The notes under the pieces are model-generated. The model worked only from the letters and a program-made list of their open reading frames with translations, was not told the DNA's origin and did not search any database. A stretch of DNA of 64,000 nt from Wolfiporia cocos (lineage: Eukaryota; Basidiomycota; Agaricomycetes; Polyporales; Phaeolaceae), in assembly GCA_029448655.1 (NCBI GenBank), contig JACCLO010000012.1, positions 620,001 through 684,000 of the forward strand. The letters are read 5' to 3'. Of the stretch, positions 44,016 to 55,805 are shown in pieces. A program made the position numbers and the translations under genes. The number at the start of each line of letters is the position of its first letter. Position 1 is the stretch's first letter.

Positions 44016-44660
44016 TAATGATTCTGTTAGGCTCGCGACACTGCACATGCTATGAGCCAAGTCAGGTTAATGCTTTGATCGCCCACTACGCACTTTGATC
44101 GCTCAGTGTGCATTCTAATCGCTCACTACGCACCATTATGTTCACTCCTTGAACATATCAATCACTCACTATGCTCCGATGCACTGTGAATGCTATCTGT
44201 GGCTCTGGTGATGGTATTCACACCAAAACGTCGGAGCCGGGCGAGCGATCGAATTTCCAATAGCACTAGTGTTTTTCGGAGAGATTGCAGCATGCGTATG
44301 TGAATAAATTTACTTTGTCTCGGGGAGCGACGGGAATCGGGCGAGGGAACGAGGGTCAGCAGAGTTTGGGGTACATTTCGGAGTGGAAACTGACTCAAGA
44401 TGGTAAACTGTGGCTCTAGTTATGAATCGAGTTATATTGGGAAGCTTACATAGGCGAATCTAAATGTCAGTTATCCTCGTGTCATTCTAGTGGAAGGATG
44501 AAAAGCTGATGGCGTCGAGTAAGCCAGCACTGCAGGACCAGATACAGAAACATGGCTAATGGCATAACGGATATATTTCAAATCTCTTACATGTCATGTA
44601 ATATCGCGCAGCCGTGACCTATGCTACGTAATGGATTCGCTCGGAATTTCTGCAATGACT

Positions 44661-44916
44661 AATTACCGTGCAACATTCTCATCAGGGGATTCACGAAGCC
44701 GCAATGTACGCATTCCACGAAAGGCGCTTGTTCTTACTTGACGAACCCCCTCCTGGAGATACCGACTCTTAGAATCTTGAAGGCGGTGGGATGCCGTGCC
44801 TATACATGCGCAGCCTCGGGGAAACTGGTTCTGACTAAATTCTGCGCGTCTGAAAAGGATCACCCAGTTATTGTCCCATTGCATCTCATAGCAAGTTCAG
44901 ACCCAAGCTCACATGT
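44661..44916. other. Short spacer after block B
   Basis: Between the duplicated block and the cupin gene stop codon; nothing recognised. Confidence 0.5.
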
Positions 44917-45489
44917 TCATATACGCAATGCTGGACCTTCGTTCCCGTACAGAGGGTCCCTCTTGAACCAACTTAGCGCTTGGATCCTTTCTTTGATCTT
45001 CCCATGATCCTCGCCTGGGCGTCCATCGCCATAGCACATGTCCCATTCCTTTGCACCGACAGGATATGACCCCACCATCTCAAAATTTCCACTCTCGCCA
45101 CCCAAGTCTTCCAGTAACCGATGCGCGACGCCAGCAGGCAACAGCATTGCATCACCTTTGCTGACCTCCAATTGCACGCCGTCCGGGTTACCATCCCCAC
45201 CGAAGAGAAGGCGCGCGCGCCCTGTGGCAACGACGAGTAGCTCGTGAGTGGTTGAGTGGAAGTGTGATTGGCTGTACATCGTGTATCGCCACTTCGGGGC
45301 AACGACTCCAGCGCGTGTGAGGTGTGACTCGATAGCGGATGCGGATAGGGAGGGTGAGGATGGAAATGCGCCGTGATAGATGAGAAGGGGGTGCGGTGAG
45401 AGGGTCGTGTTTGGAATGTAGCCGTGGGCTGGGATGTGGTAAGTGGAGGTGCGGAGGGCCGATAGAGAAGTCAATTTCAACGAAGCCAT
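44917..45489 (-). CDS. Cupin-fold protein (YjlB-like)
   Basis: A single-exon gene of 190 codons with start ATG at 45489. The N-terminal MASLKLTSLSALRTSTYHIP leads to HGYIPNTTLSPHPLLIYHGA, the type of entry seen in YjlB-like cupins. The cupin core is FHSTTHELLVVATGRARLLF (with the metal-ligand His and Glu), LEVSKGDAMLLPAGVAHRLL (second His region) and FEMVGSYPVGAKEWDMCYGD, ending near WFKRDPLYG. These small cytosolic cupins have no settled biochemical role. The frame extends upstream to 45579, but the cupin homology starts at the chosen Met. Confidence 0.88.
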   Translation of the reverse strand: MASLKLTSLSALRTSTYHIPAHGYIPNTTLSPHPLLIYHGAFPSSPSLSASAIESHLTRAGVVAPKWRYTMYSQSHFHSTTHELLVVATGRARLLFGGDGNPDGVQLEVSKGDAMLLPAGVAHRLLEDLGGESGNFEMVGSYPVGAKEWDMCYGDGRPGEDHGKIKERIQALSWFKRDPLYGNEGPALRI

Positions 45490-46032
45490 GTTGAAATTCA
45501 ACAGAAGAGACTGAGGGGAGTGAAGATTTGTGGGAAAGAGCAACGCGCGTGAGCATTCGCGGCCGCGGAGGGCATGCACCTATGACGTCGTTGGGCGATT
45601 TACATACTCGACTGATCGCGTGATCGCGCGGTGCACGGAGGTGGAAGCGATCTATAAATCTCGCGGGTGGATCTCATCTGAAATGTCATTGCGAATCTGC
45701 TGCGCAGCAGGGCAAGGAACACGCCGATATGCTACTGCAGTGAGATGCAACGATATCTGATGAATTTGCCTGTCAGTGCTTGAGCTATTCGACGTGCCAC
45801 CGACTTAAGCAGTAATGCAGCATACTTGCGCATAGTGAGATGTACGATCAGACAACACTCTGCGACATTTGGATGCATGCATTAACAAAAGGGAATTACT
45901 TCACAGGACTCGACAGAATGATTGTTGTGGGACACAGTTCTCGTTCTTCTGCAGCATGCTCAATTTATAAAACCGCAGAACCAGACCAGCGCCGTCATTA
46001 TGTAGCATCCTCGATGAGCTACGTTACGACCA
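45490..46032. other. Promoter of cupin gene / 3' of GT49 gene
   Basis: About 0.54 kb with no supportable gene. A TATA-like tataaat lies at about 45,653 on the plus strand. Confidence 0.4.
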
Positions 46033-48077
46033 TCACACGCATACCTCAGTTGTGCGCTTATTCGGAGTGAAACCACTCACCGGTGCAATGATTCGCGCGA
46101 TACTCTTGATCTTCTTGCATTCCTCTCGAGCATTGGCTCCACGCGCAGTATTCAATGTACCGTCACGGGCGTAGCGATCCAAGTACCTATGTGATTCACA
46201 GTTGAAATCAGATATCGCGCAGTTTTGTAAGCCCCGTACCTCAGGCACGCTTCCTCCTTGAAGTCCGCGTACAATTTCCTATTGTACTTTCTCTGCCAGA
46301 GGATATAAGCAGTGATTATGACGGGGTAAGGTGAAATGTACCTCTTCCCTACGTGCCTGCTCTTCATACGTATGGCTCTGATGAATGAGGAAGTGATCCG
46401 TAAGGACGTAGAACGAGACGCCGCTCAAGTACATCTCGAACAAACATGCTGCCTTATTTGCGCCATAGCCAGTGAAACGTTCGTCACACCTGCAATCAGT
46501 GTGTCGACATAGGCGTCCAAATGCAGGCTGATGATAGTTAATGTCACGTACCAAGAAACTCGCTTGCTGATTATGACATACGGCTCGTACGCGCTCTGAT
46601 ACTGCGTGACGCGATACACCTCGCCACTGACGGGAGGAGTGGAGTAGTAGCGAAGGTAGTCTGTACTGTTGTGACCCGCTGCCCAGGATGCGTGGAACGA
46701 AGATATCGTAGGGGACGATGATTGTGTCAGGCGGAGTAGACTCTAGAGAGCAATGGATAAATGATTGTACATCGCTACATGCGAACGGGATGTGAGACAA
46801 AGCAAGTCATGTAAAAGACAAACCTCCTTGTCAGTCGGAAAGTTCATCTGGTCGGCACCATCTTCCAGCTTGATGTACTCGAATGCAGGCACAACCAACG
46901 CCGCCCGACCAATGCGTAGCTGTTTGACCACCTGCGGGCTTGCAAGGTTGACATTTGCCGTGGTATATACCTCGTCCCGCGCGTCATCTTGACTGAGACC
47001 CACTTGCTGCAAGGCTTCGCGCACCGCCGAGCGCCAGTCCGTGCACACAGCAAAGTCCACATCCAGCATCATAACGAATTCTGTCCTTGAAAAGAGCCTT
47101 GCCGCATTGCGCCAGACATTAAACTGCCGTCCACCTTCGCCCTCGCCTTCTGCGCTGGAGTCGTCCCTGCTCTGGCCAGTATGTTGATTCCACGGCTGCG
47201 CGGATGCCGCAAAGGGCGAAAGCGCGAGATGGACATCCACGTATGTCGAAAAGAGTGGAGAGGACGCATATAGCTCGTGCAGACGCCTCAGGGCCAGAAT
47301 GGAGGGATGGCTTGTGGGCAGAGAAGACAGAGACGCTTGAGAGGGGAATGGAATGTGGATTGTCACCGAGATTGGACCTATTCCCCGCGCACATAACCTC
47401 AGCAGTGGTGCAGATTGGCACATATATGCGCCAGAGCGCGTGCATATCCTACCTTGGTAGCGTTCCACAAGCTGTCTGAAGACTTTGAAGCGATTGGACG
47501 TCACCAGCGTTGTAATCGTTACATCATCATCTCCGACTTCACCAGTCGCGCGGTAATAGAAGGGTATGATTCGCGTCGGATGCATTGCGCCAGCAAAAGC
47601 CTTGCCAAGGAAAGTCGCCTCGCGGATTGGTGTCTGAGTAGCATTGTCCATGCCTAGAGTCTTCACAAGAGAAGACACGGGAAAGTACAGAGGCAGGTCA
47701 CTAGCTGACAGATCCGCAGGCCACAATGCATCCGACGGATCAAATGGCAGGGGCACAGCCCGGCTAGCATCTTGATGAGAGCGTGTACCGGATCCCAGAG
47801 AAGTCACCCATTCCGGTGCAGAGAGTACCGAAAGCGAAGGAATGAGATACTTGACCAGGGGCGTAAGAAAAATGAGGTTGGTAGTATACAGCACCGCCAG
47901 AGAGACATACACTAATGCACAGAACTGAGAGAACTTGACGACTAGGGCAAACGATAGCATTCTCGACAGCCGCGCGAACCAAGCACACCAGGGATACCAG
48001 CGACTGAGGATCAATTTTGCTGTTACCTTTGTTTCTGAGTATTGAAAATGACCCTTGTCCGGCTCCCTTTTGGACAA
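46033..48077 (-). CDS. GT49 family (LARGE-like) glycosyltransferase
   Basis: A predicted Golgi type II membrane glycosyltransferase of family GT49 (B4GAT1/LARGE-like). The start is ATG 48077. The N-terminal cytosolic tail is followed by a transmembrane anchor (VVKFSQFCALVYVSLAVLYT). The lumenal domain has DDDVTITTLVTSNRFKVFRQ, LVERYQ joined by an intron to GPISVTIHIPFPSQ, FNVWRNAARLFSRTEFVMML with the metal-binding DVD, and FEYIKLEDGADQMNFPTDKE. Later exons give SSFHASWAAGHNSTDYLRYY, YRVTQYQSAYEPYVIISK, CDERFTGYGANKAACLFEMY, LTDHFLIHQSHTYEEQARRE, KYNRKLYADFKEEACLR and YLDRYARDGTLNTARG. The last exon reads through to a stop at 46033. About six introns, all in phase. The acceptor sugar in fungi is not known. 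Confidence 0.9.
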
Positions 48078-48755
48078 AACAAAGCTACAACCTGGTTCAC
48101 AACAGTCGCAATGAAAGAAGAAGCGCTCGCTGATTTTGTGCAGTTGTATCTTCGTTCTTGAATTATTTGATGCTCAAGCTGAACTGCAAGCTGGTTGAGG
48201 GATAAGGTAGACGTCCAGTGTGTGTGACCGTGTTCAGACGCCAATGTCACACTGAACCGTGACAGTGATGTGACCATATCCACGTGATCGCGTACGGATT
48301 GCGAAGTTGACTAGTGTGTGGCTATGGAGCTCAGCTCAAGGCTGATACGAGAAGAGTCGCTTCATACCACCGTACACGTTGTAATAATCAGGTAATGTTC
48401 TCGATTATCACCTCACTAATATTTTGAGTAGTTGAACCAGACTATAGGTGAGCGTGAATGATGGCGTTGCGCAAGTGACGCAGAGCCCTCAACATATCAT
48501 ATGATATGGTTTCAGCTTGGCAGGACTAATAATAACCGCTCGGAGAAGCTAGAAGTCCACGCCCTTGTTTGAACACTGTCATACATTCTAAGTATGTCTG
48601 CGATATCTCGGAGGTACGATCACGAGAACGCGATGCTTGTGCCAACGTGAACGATCTGCAGAGCTGCCGTCGGATGCCCGCAAACAGCATGTTGCTGAAG
48701 TGGATGCAGGGCGACAGCCCCCACTCTGTGTACTGTGCTTCTCACTGTGTCTACA
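48078..48755. promoter_or_regulatory. Divergent promoter region, GT49 / MFS1
   Basis: A 678-bp gap between the divergent starts at 48077 and 48756. No gene was found. I see no distinctive operator; the assignment comes from position. Confidence 0.4.
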
Positions 48756-51338
48756 ATGTCAGGGAACGATTCTGGCAGTATCGAAATCAAAGGCAAAAAA
48801 GCTGCGGATGTTAAAGAAGAGCCAATCACCCCACCTGAGCAGGTGGATAAGGATAATGAGCTCCTTTCCGCTGACCTTAGGCCTCAAGCTGAACGGCAGT
48901 TGGTCCGTATGCTCGACCTCAGGCTTATGCCAACAATTATTGTGATCTTTTTGATGAACTACATAGACGTGAGTACCAAATGCAACCTTTCCTTCGAAGC
49001 TAACGTGGAGGATAGCGAAGCGCAGTAACTTCCGCAAGGTTGCAAGGCCTGACGCAGGACCTTCATTTGACGCGTAAGTCGAAACATAGCGGAGAACGTA
49101 TTCCTGACTCATGGTTCACTATATTTACGCAGAAATCCAATATTCCACTGTCCTGGCAGTACTCATGGCATCATATGTCCCTGCAGAAATACCCTCGAAC
49201 ATGGTCAGTGATGTTGTTATTCGGACCACGTTACTCATTACACGATCCTGCAGATTCTAAATCGCATCTCCCGGTGAGCATCGCATTGTGGGGAATACGA
49301 CTCAATCCTCAATTGGCATAATGCCCAGCCCGTCGTACTATATCCCTGCATGTGTCATTGCTTGGGGCTTGACAAGTGCACTTACTGGGGTGCGCATATG
49401 GCCAGTCTCTTTATACAGTCAACGAGTTCGTGACCTGAAGACGATAGGTCACACGAAATTATACAGGCATCCTAATCTGTCGTATATTCATTGGGCTCCC
49501 AGAGGTTTGTCTGGCCAGATTATTCTGCATTTGCTTTCAACAGGATTCCCACTGCTTTCGCAGGCAGCATTCTACCCCGGCGCTGTATACGTGCTTTCAC
49601 GGTGGTATACTCGTAAAGTACGTACTCCGCTCCTCATGTATGCATATACTCTCAAAGGTATGTTACATAGGAGCTGGCATTCCGCTCGGCAGTGATATAC
49701 GGTGGGCTTCTGATATCCAACGCATTCGGTAATGTGAGTTCTGGATATTGGCGGTGTCTCACATGCAAATTGACATAATCTCAACACAGCTGATGGCTGC
49801 GGGTATACTCTCCGGTATGCAGGGCAAGCGTGGAATTGCTGCGTGGAGATGGTAAGCATCTCCTGCATTAGAACATTTGACCTACATTTACGGAACCATC
49901 ATCCAGGCTCTTCTTCATCGAGGTAGAGCCTTCTTTGATTACAAGTATGACATCGTGAATATCTGCCAACGTAACAGGGTGCAATTTCAGTCTTCATCGG
50001 AATCCTCGCAATGTAGGATGTCTTTCGTCCGTAGATATATATTCATTCACTTTTCAACCATAGCTTCATCCTACCAGACTATGTACAGTACCCTTATCAA
50101 ATCACGTTGTGCTACACTGAGCTCGAACGATTACAGCCAAATAACACTCGCTGGCTAACTCCTGCGCAGCGGAGGTTAGCTCAGGTCCGATTAGCCGAAG
50201 ATGCTGGTGAGGCTGACGAGGATGCCGCAAATGAGTCGTATGTCTCCCTCTGAAAGTACGCATGCTTGTTGGTGTTTACCATCTCCAGGGCTTTCGTGGG
50301 CCTGAAGCTTGCCCTAAAAGATCCGAAGGTACTCGTATTCTCCCTGATGAACTGCTCCCAGCTGCTCGGGCTTGGCTTTATCAACTTTTTCCCTACGTGC
50401 GTCTTCCGGCCTACTACCTGTACAATGTACACGTGGGGTAACGACTGGAAAAATCTAGCATTGCCAGTACTCTCGGATTTGACACTACAATCAGTCTCTT
50501 GCTATGCGCGTGAGTCGGAGGTCCTCTTTACGCCCATGCGACGGCGATTCATCGTCTCGTGCATACAGACCGCCGTGGATCCTCTCTACGATCGTTTGCG
50601 CTGCGAATGCATGGAGCGCAGGTATGTCACTCTTGTCCTCGCTATCATACAGTTTCTCAAGAGCGTGGTATCAGATAGGACTGGTGAACGCTTTTTCCAT
50701 CATTGCTGGACGTGGTGGGGAGTAATTGTCGCGTATATCATCGGAGTCTCGACAATGTCTTTCGGTGGACGGTATTTTGCCATGTTCCTGATGGCAACAG
50801 GCTACTCCGGTAAGCGATAAGGTCCTTTGTTGTATGATGCATGCAAAGTGACAGCACCTCAGGCTTTGCTATGACGGCTGTATGGGTGGCAAACGCAGTC
50901 CCGCGACCTCCTGCCAAACGTTCTGCTGCAATCGGATTCGTGAATGCTATCGGGAACATTGGAAATCTGTATGTGACATCGTACGCCCTCCTTTCATATG
51001 GGTATTTGCTCACAAGCCAACAGCATCAGTTCCTATACATGGCGAACTCAGTGGAGCCCGAGCTATCACCCATCCATGTTTATCGGCATTGCAGCGCTTT
51101 CGTTCAGTACGGTTCTTGCTTTCGGTGGGTGCTTCGCACTATTTATATGTCGCCGAATACCGACTAGGTGACAGTTATCCGCTGCATGCTGGTGTATGAG
51201 AACAAGCGCTTAGCACGCGACGAACTAGAGGATCTGAAAGGTGCCCGGAGAGAGCGCATAGAAGAAGCTGCGAGACTTGAGGGACTGACCTTTGAAGAAG
51301 CTTTGGAGAGGAAGAGAGGTTTCCGATACCTATATTGA
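48756..51338 (+). CDS. DAL5-like MFS transporter (anion:cation symporter family), copy 1
   Basis: A twelve-helix plasma-membrane transporter of the allantoate/nicotinate permease group; the substrate is not predictable. Start ATG 48756 (SGNDSGSIEIKGKK). About 15 short exons are supported by phase: LVRMLDLRLMPTIIVIFLMN; AVTSARLQGLTQDLHLT; YSTVLAVLMASYVPAEIPSN; SYYIPACVIAWGLTSALTG; NYTGILICRIFIGLPEAAFY; YPGAVYVLSRWYTRKELAFR; GGLLISNAFGN; GMQGKRGIAAWRWLFFIEGA; TRWLTPAQRRLAQVRLAEDA; AFVGLKLALKDPKVLVFSLM; PPWILSTIVCAANAWSA; WWGVIVAYIIGVSTMSFGG; and NAVPRPPAKRSAAIGFVNAI. The C-terminal cytosolic tail is EEAARLEGLTFEEALERKRG, stop at 51338. No lesion was found. It is an inverted paralogue of the gene at 55806-58367. 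Confidence 0.88.
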
Positions 51339-53181
51339 CAGGCGGCCGGCACTCGCGATGGTCATGTTCGCAAGAGATACAGACGATAATCAAAGCAACG
51401 ACATTATTTGATAGATTTGCGTCTCTCTATCACACGATTCTCTCACAATGCACGCACCATATGCACCAACCTACGTGCTTGTGCCTGCCCAAGCCCAAGC
51501 CCAAGAAACTACATCAGTTGTGCGTCCGCCGCTCTAGTCATCGTTCCGTCCGGTATTGGTCATCGTCTCCGTGATGCCGATGAATTGCACGACTTTCGCC
51601 ACATGCAACTTCTGCTACAGCTCTTCCATGAACCTTGGTAGTTCTCTCAGTTGCAGTTGCGGCAAGTGGTCCGACTGGCTATGACCGGTGCTGATTTTGC
51701 CAACTGCTTTAGTCACCAAATGGGCCGACCGAAGCGCATACGTTCAACCGCTGTTGACAAGCATCTAGGCCTTCCCAAGGGTGCGGAACAGATGAGCAAC
51801 TCAAGTCTCTGTAAGTTACGTCCCCGGCTTGATTCTCACTAGGAACGGAGATCGCTAGCGGACTGCTTCGCGATGCACGACCTGTCTACACAATGCGGAG
51901 CTTCCTGGTATGTTGACCCGTATAGCGGGTATGGTATGTGCGTGATAGTAAAGCCACATTGAATATGGGCATACATTTGATTGCTGTCAGAATTCTCACT
52001 TGATCACGCACAATCGCCATGTGGTCGTGTGGTAGCAGTCTAGTCGCGGGAGAAGCCACAGCAAGCTGGCTTCCTCAGCAATAGACCCACATGCTCCCCT
52101 GTGCATCGAACACTGATCCTCGATATACGACCATGCCAACGTTCCTGACTGTCCAAGTCCTTCGAGCATTCGGCAGATCTCAATGCATTCTGCCATAGGT
52201 CAATAACAGCCGTCACCAGACACCATCATGTGGCATTCTGGACCTGCGCTTTTCGCCCCATAAGGCTCAATTTGCTCTGAAGGAGTTTCGCATGGGAGAA
52301 ACGAGGGAGGGAAGGAGCTGGACCCGAACAGCCCAGCGACTTGATGAGTGGCGGCTGCGTTGCGTCCATGCGGAGGCTAGCACGCGGTACGTGCTTTACG
52401 CGCTTGTCAACAGTGCTGACTCTGAAACGGGCGAAGCCCATCAGATTACCGCGTTGCCTTCGGTCTTGGCGTTGAAAGCAGCACGGTGCCACAATGGGAA
52501 GCGGATCCTAACCGCCATCATCATTAGCCAATCCCGCCGATCAGCCCCTGGTAGAAGGTTCTATGTCGCTTCGTTCGCTGTGGGCACTGGTTCCAACGTT
52601 TCATATCACAGGGTGATCATTGCCATAAAATATAGCATCTCTGCTTCTGATGCTTTGATCCAGTCCCGGTGAGTGAAATATATTGAGTAAATCGAAGCTG
52701 GACTCTTCTGAATTAAAGTGGCGATCTCGCGCCACGTAGGAGACAGCTGATGAATGAACAGATACGTTTGAGATGATGCGAGCTTCGGCACGCGTAGAAG
52801 AGCAATATGTGCGGATGCCTCGTCCGCCGGTGTCTCAATCAAAAGAATGCCAACTCCGTTAAATTGTGAAACGGACGAACTCCGCATCACTGGCTCACCG
52901 GATTTACATGGGTCCCTTGTGAGGCTGGACTCTCCGACAACGGCAGCGCCCGGTGCTTGGTGCGTTGTTGACCGGAAGGCCTCATGGACAGTTCCATGCT
53001 GAAGCCTTTGGCTCCCGATGTATCCAAGATGGGATAGAACATTCACCCCTGAATGTTCATTCCATGTTGTCCTGGTGTGGTGGCAAGTGCTATAATAACT
53101 AGACGTGTGCAGGTCCCTGTAGTTGCTCTCGACCTCTCTTGGTTGAGCCCTCCCCCTCCTAACCTGAGGTGTGATCTGACC
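51339..53181. other. Intergenic 1.8 kb before GH30
   Basis: No supported gene. A 146-codon minus-strand frame at 52606-53046 (start MNVLSHLGYIGSQRLQHGTV) lies head to head with GH30 but has no recognisable domain. The complementary strand also has open frames near 52,290-52,670. The stretch just before 53182 presumably holds the GH30 promoter. Confidence 0.4.
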
Positions 53182-55473
53182 ATGTTGTTGAGGGCTTTGA
53201 CCTCCAGCCTTGCGCTGGCCCTACCTATAGCAGCCCAACAGATCTATGACGTTGTATGTCGCCTGTCCACTCCTGCATCGTACATTGTGTTTGCTGACAC
53301 ATTGCACACAAGTGGTCAACTACATGGCAAAGAGATTACCTCTTCACATATACTAACTTGTCCCCTAACCCGATCAACTTTGTGACGCCTGGAAGCACTG
53401 GAACGTCAGATATTGTTGTTACCGACTCAAACGTCTACCAAGATATTGCTGGCTTCGGCGCTGCCCTCTGTAAAACTCTCACAGAGCTTCGGTCACCTTT
53501 TATTATTTTCGTTGCTCATGCGCCTAACCCATAGCTGATTCGTCTGCTAAAATCTTGAGCGAATTGAAGGTTTGACTGACGATTATATTCGCTCGAATCA
53601 GTTTTTTGATGCGTCTTGCATAGTCCACAAACTCGGATACATACTGGGATTTGCTTAACTACTTGTTCGATCGTGGGTGTCCCATCACCAGATTGTCGTG
53701 AAGCTCTGACAGTCAGCAATCATAGCCACGGATGGCGCCGATGCTGCGGGTTTTTCGTACCTCCGTGTACCTCTTGGTGCATCCGACTTCTCGGATGCTG
53801 GTATGTTTTTCTGTTGTCTGATTGGAACCCTGCTGTTCTCATATGTGCTACAGTATATAGCTTCGACGACACCAGCGGAGATACCACGCTCAATGACTTC
53901 AACATTAACGCCGCTCCATCTTACCTGTATGAGGTGCTCCAAGACATCCTCAGCATCAACAACATTTTGAAGATCCACATCGTCCCTTGGTCTCCTGTAA
54001 GTATCCATTTCGGTATTATCATAACATGCTCTGAAGACCTCGAAAAAGCCGGGATGGATGAAGGACGGCGGTTCGATGCTTGGCGGGAAACTGTGGACTT
54101 CGTTGGCTGACGTCTGTAAGTTATCCATCAAGGTCGCCAAGTTCACATCTGTATCTGATCATCGTTTATATAGATGCCAACTATCTCCTGAAGTGCTTGC
54201 AAGGCTACCAGAGCATGGGCATCCCTGTTTGGGCAATTGGCATACAGGTAATAGGCGTATAATGTCTCAACTCATCTAATTCACCCGATCCTTGCGTAGA
54301 ACGAACCGCAGAACAGCAACCCTACATACCCTACCTGCACGATCGACGCATATTGGGAGGGTCAAATCGGCTTGCAACTTCGCACGCTCATGGACAACAA
54401 CGGGTTCTCAGACGTAATTATCATCGGATACGAACATAACTGGGACGACGCGGGTGCGTACCCTGTAGACCTGGTACGTCGTCATGTCTTCGATTTTCCG
54501 CTTGAATGTTGGAATTTCTATAATTGGCCCTTCAGATGGAAGACGCAGGTAGTGCGTTTGCTGGTGTCTCTTTCCACTGCTATGCGGGCACCGTAAGCGA
54601 TCAGGAGACGTTCTACAACGCATATCCTGACAAGAATATCTACTTTACGGAATGCTCGGGCACCTTTGGTAGTGATTGGTGGAGCGACATCAAAGTGAGC
54701 GGATACATTATGTTCCTTATTATCCACACTCACAGAAGTTCAAATGCGCAGTGGTACATGAACAATATGTGAGCAGTCAACATTTCAATAGTCATGGTAT
54801 CCTACACCACTCAATAGCTGATAACTATAATGTATAGCTTCATCGGTTCCGTCAATTACTGGTCGCAGAGTGGCGCCATGTGGAACCTCGTCCTCAACGG
54901 GGAAGGTGGACCGAAACTACCCGGAACAAATAGCTGTTCTGGTGATCCGTGCCGTGGTGTAGTGACTGTCAACAGCAATGGAACGTACAACTACAATCAG
55001 GAATGTAGGTGTCCTTCTAACCCTTGTGGCACACGAGGCATCACTTCATGTGCAAATAGTCTATGCCATCGCTCAGACGAACAAGGCAATCTTGCCGAAG
55101 GATACTGGAGGACCATTCGGGCAGCGCATCCAAGTGGCCGTCAATGGCAACCAGAACCTCCTGGTTGGCGCATATGTCACTGGTCGTACCGATCCAACTG
55201 CATGGTTGCGCTACAGCCTCGTAGTGCTGAACCAGTTAGTGTCGAACTTGCCAATATGTGTATTTGATATAACCCTGCATGATGCTCCTTGCAGGAATGA
55301 CGAGTCGAACGGCTCCTGGGATCCCGTTGATATCGAAGCAACTATTGAATTCCGTGGTCGACAAGCACGTCTGTCTCAACACTCTTCTACATTCTGCTCT
55401 AACATTTCCTTAGGCTACGTACACCTTCCCTGTTGGTGTGACAACGCTCTGGTGGTATGCTGAGCCTCAATGA
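53182..55473 (+). CDS. Secreted GH30 glycoside hydrolase (beta-1,6-glucanase-like)
   Basis: A secreted retaining glycosidase of family GH30. Start ATG 53182 with a signal peptide (LLRALTSSLALALPIAAQQ). About 13 exons follow in phase: WSTTWQRDYLFTYTNLSPNP, VVTDSNVYQDIAGFGAAL, SDSSAKILSELK, DGADAAGFSYLRVPLGASDF, VYSFDDTSGDTTLNDFNINA, ILKIHIVPWSPPGWMKDGGS, YANYLLKCLQGYQSMGIPVW and AIGIQNEPQNSNPTYPTCTI, where Glu of NEPQ is the acid/base. SDVIIIGYEHNWDDAGAYPV, FAGVSFHCYAGTV and NIYFTECSGTFGSDWWSDIK follow, with Glu of TECSG as the nucleophile. The C-terminal beta domain has PKDTGGPFGQRIQVAVNG, GAYVTGRTDPTAWLRYSLVV and ATYTFPVGVTTLWWYAEPQ. The intron before the last exon appears to use a GC donor (caa|gcacgt). 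Likely substrate: fungal-type beta-1,6-glucan, inferred from subfamily resemblance. Confidence 0.88.
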
Positions 55474-55805
55474 ATGAGCTCAAAATAGAATTCGAGATGT
55501 CAAAGGCTAGTCTGATAGATGCGGCAGGCTTCTGCACTCTTCGCTGGCTGTTTGCATGGATCAGTATACAGTCTTTTTCGTGTCTTGATATGGGTTTCAA
55601 GTGCAGTTTCTCGGGGGGCACATCTATGTCTAGACGTTCAGACACAATGCCGACGGTTCGCTGTTTGTAACACTGTAACATCCATCACACCAAAGGTAAA
55701 TCAGTCTCCAGTCGGCCTCGTCAGAATGCACTAGTGTTACATGCTCTGCCCAAGAATACAACTACATGAGAAGATGTACATGTCCTTCTCTCTGCTGCCG
55801 AGAGC

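Larger units (their letters stand above)
37140..44660. repeat. Segmental duplication, block B
   Basis: Direct-orientation paralogue of block A: the same order of UstYa copy 1, UstYa copy 2, precursor gene and distal non-coding part. Both UstYa genes are disrupted here. A 658-bp element (43358-44015) is private to this block. By eye the two blocks are clearly similar but diverged, so the duplication is not recent. Confidence 0.8.
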
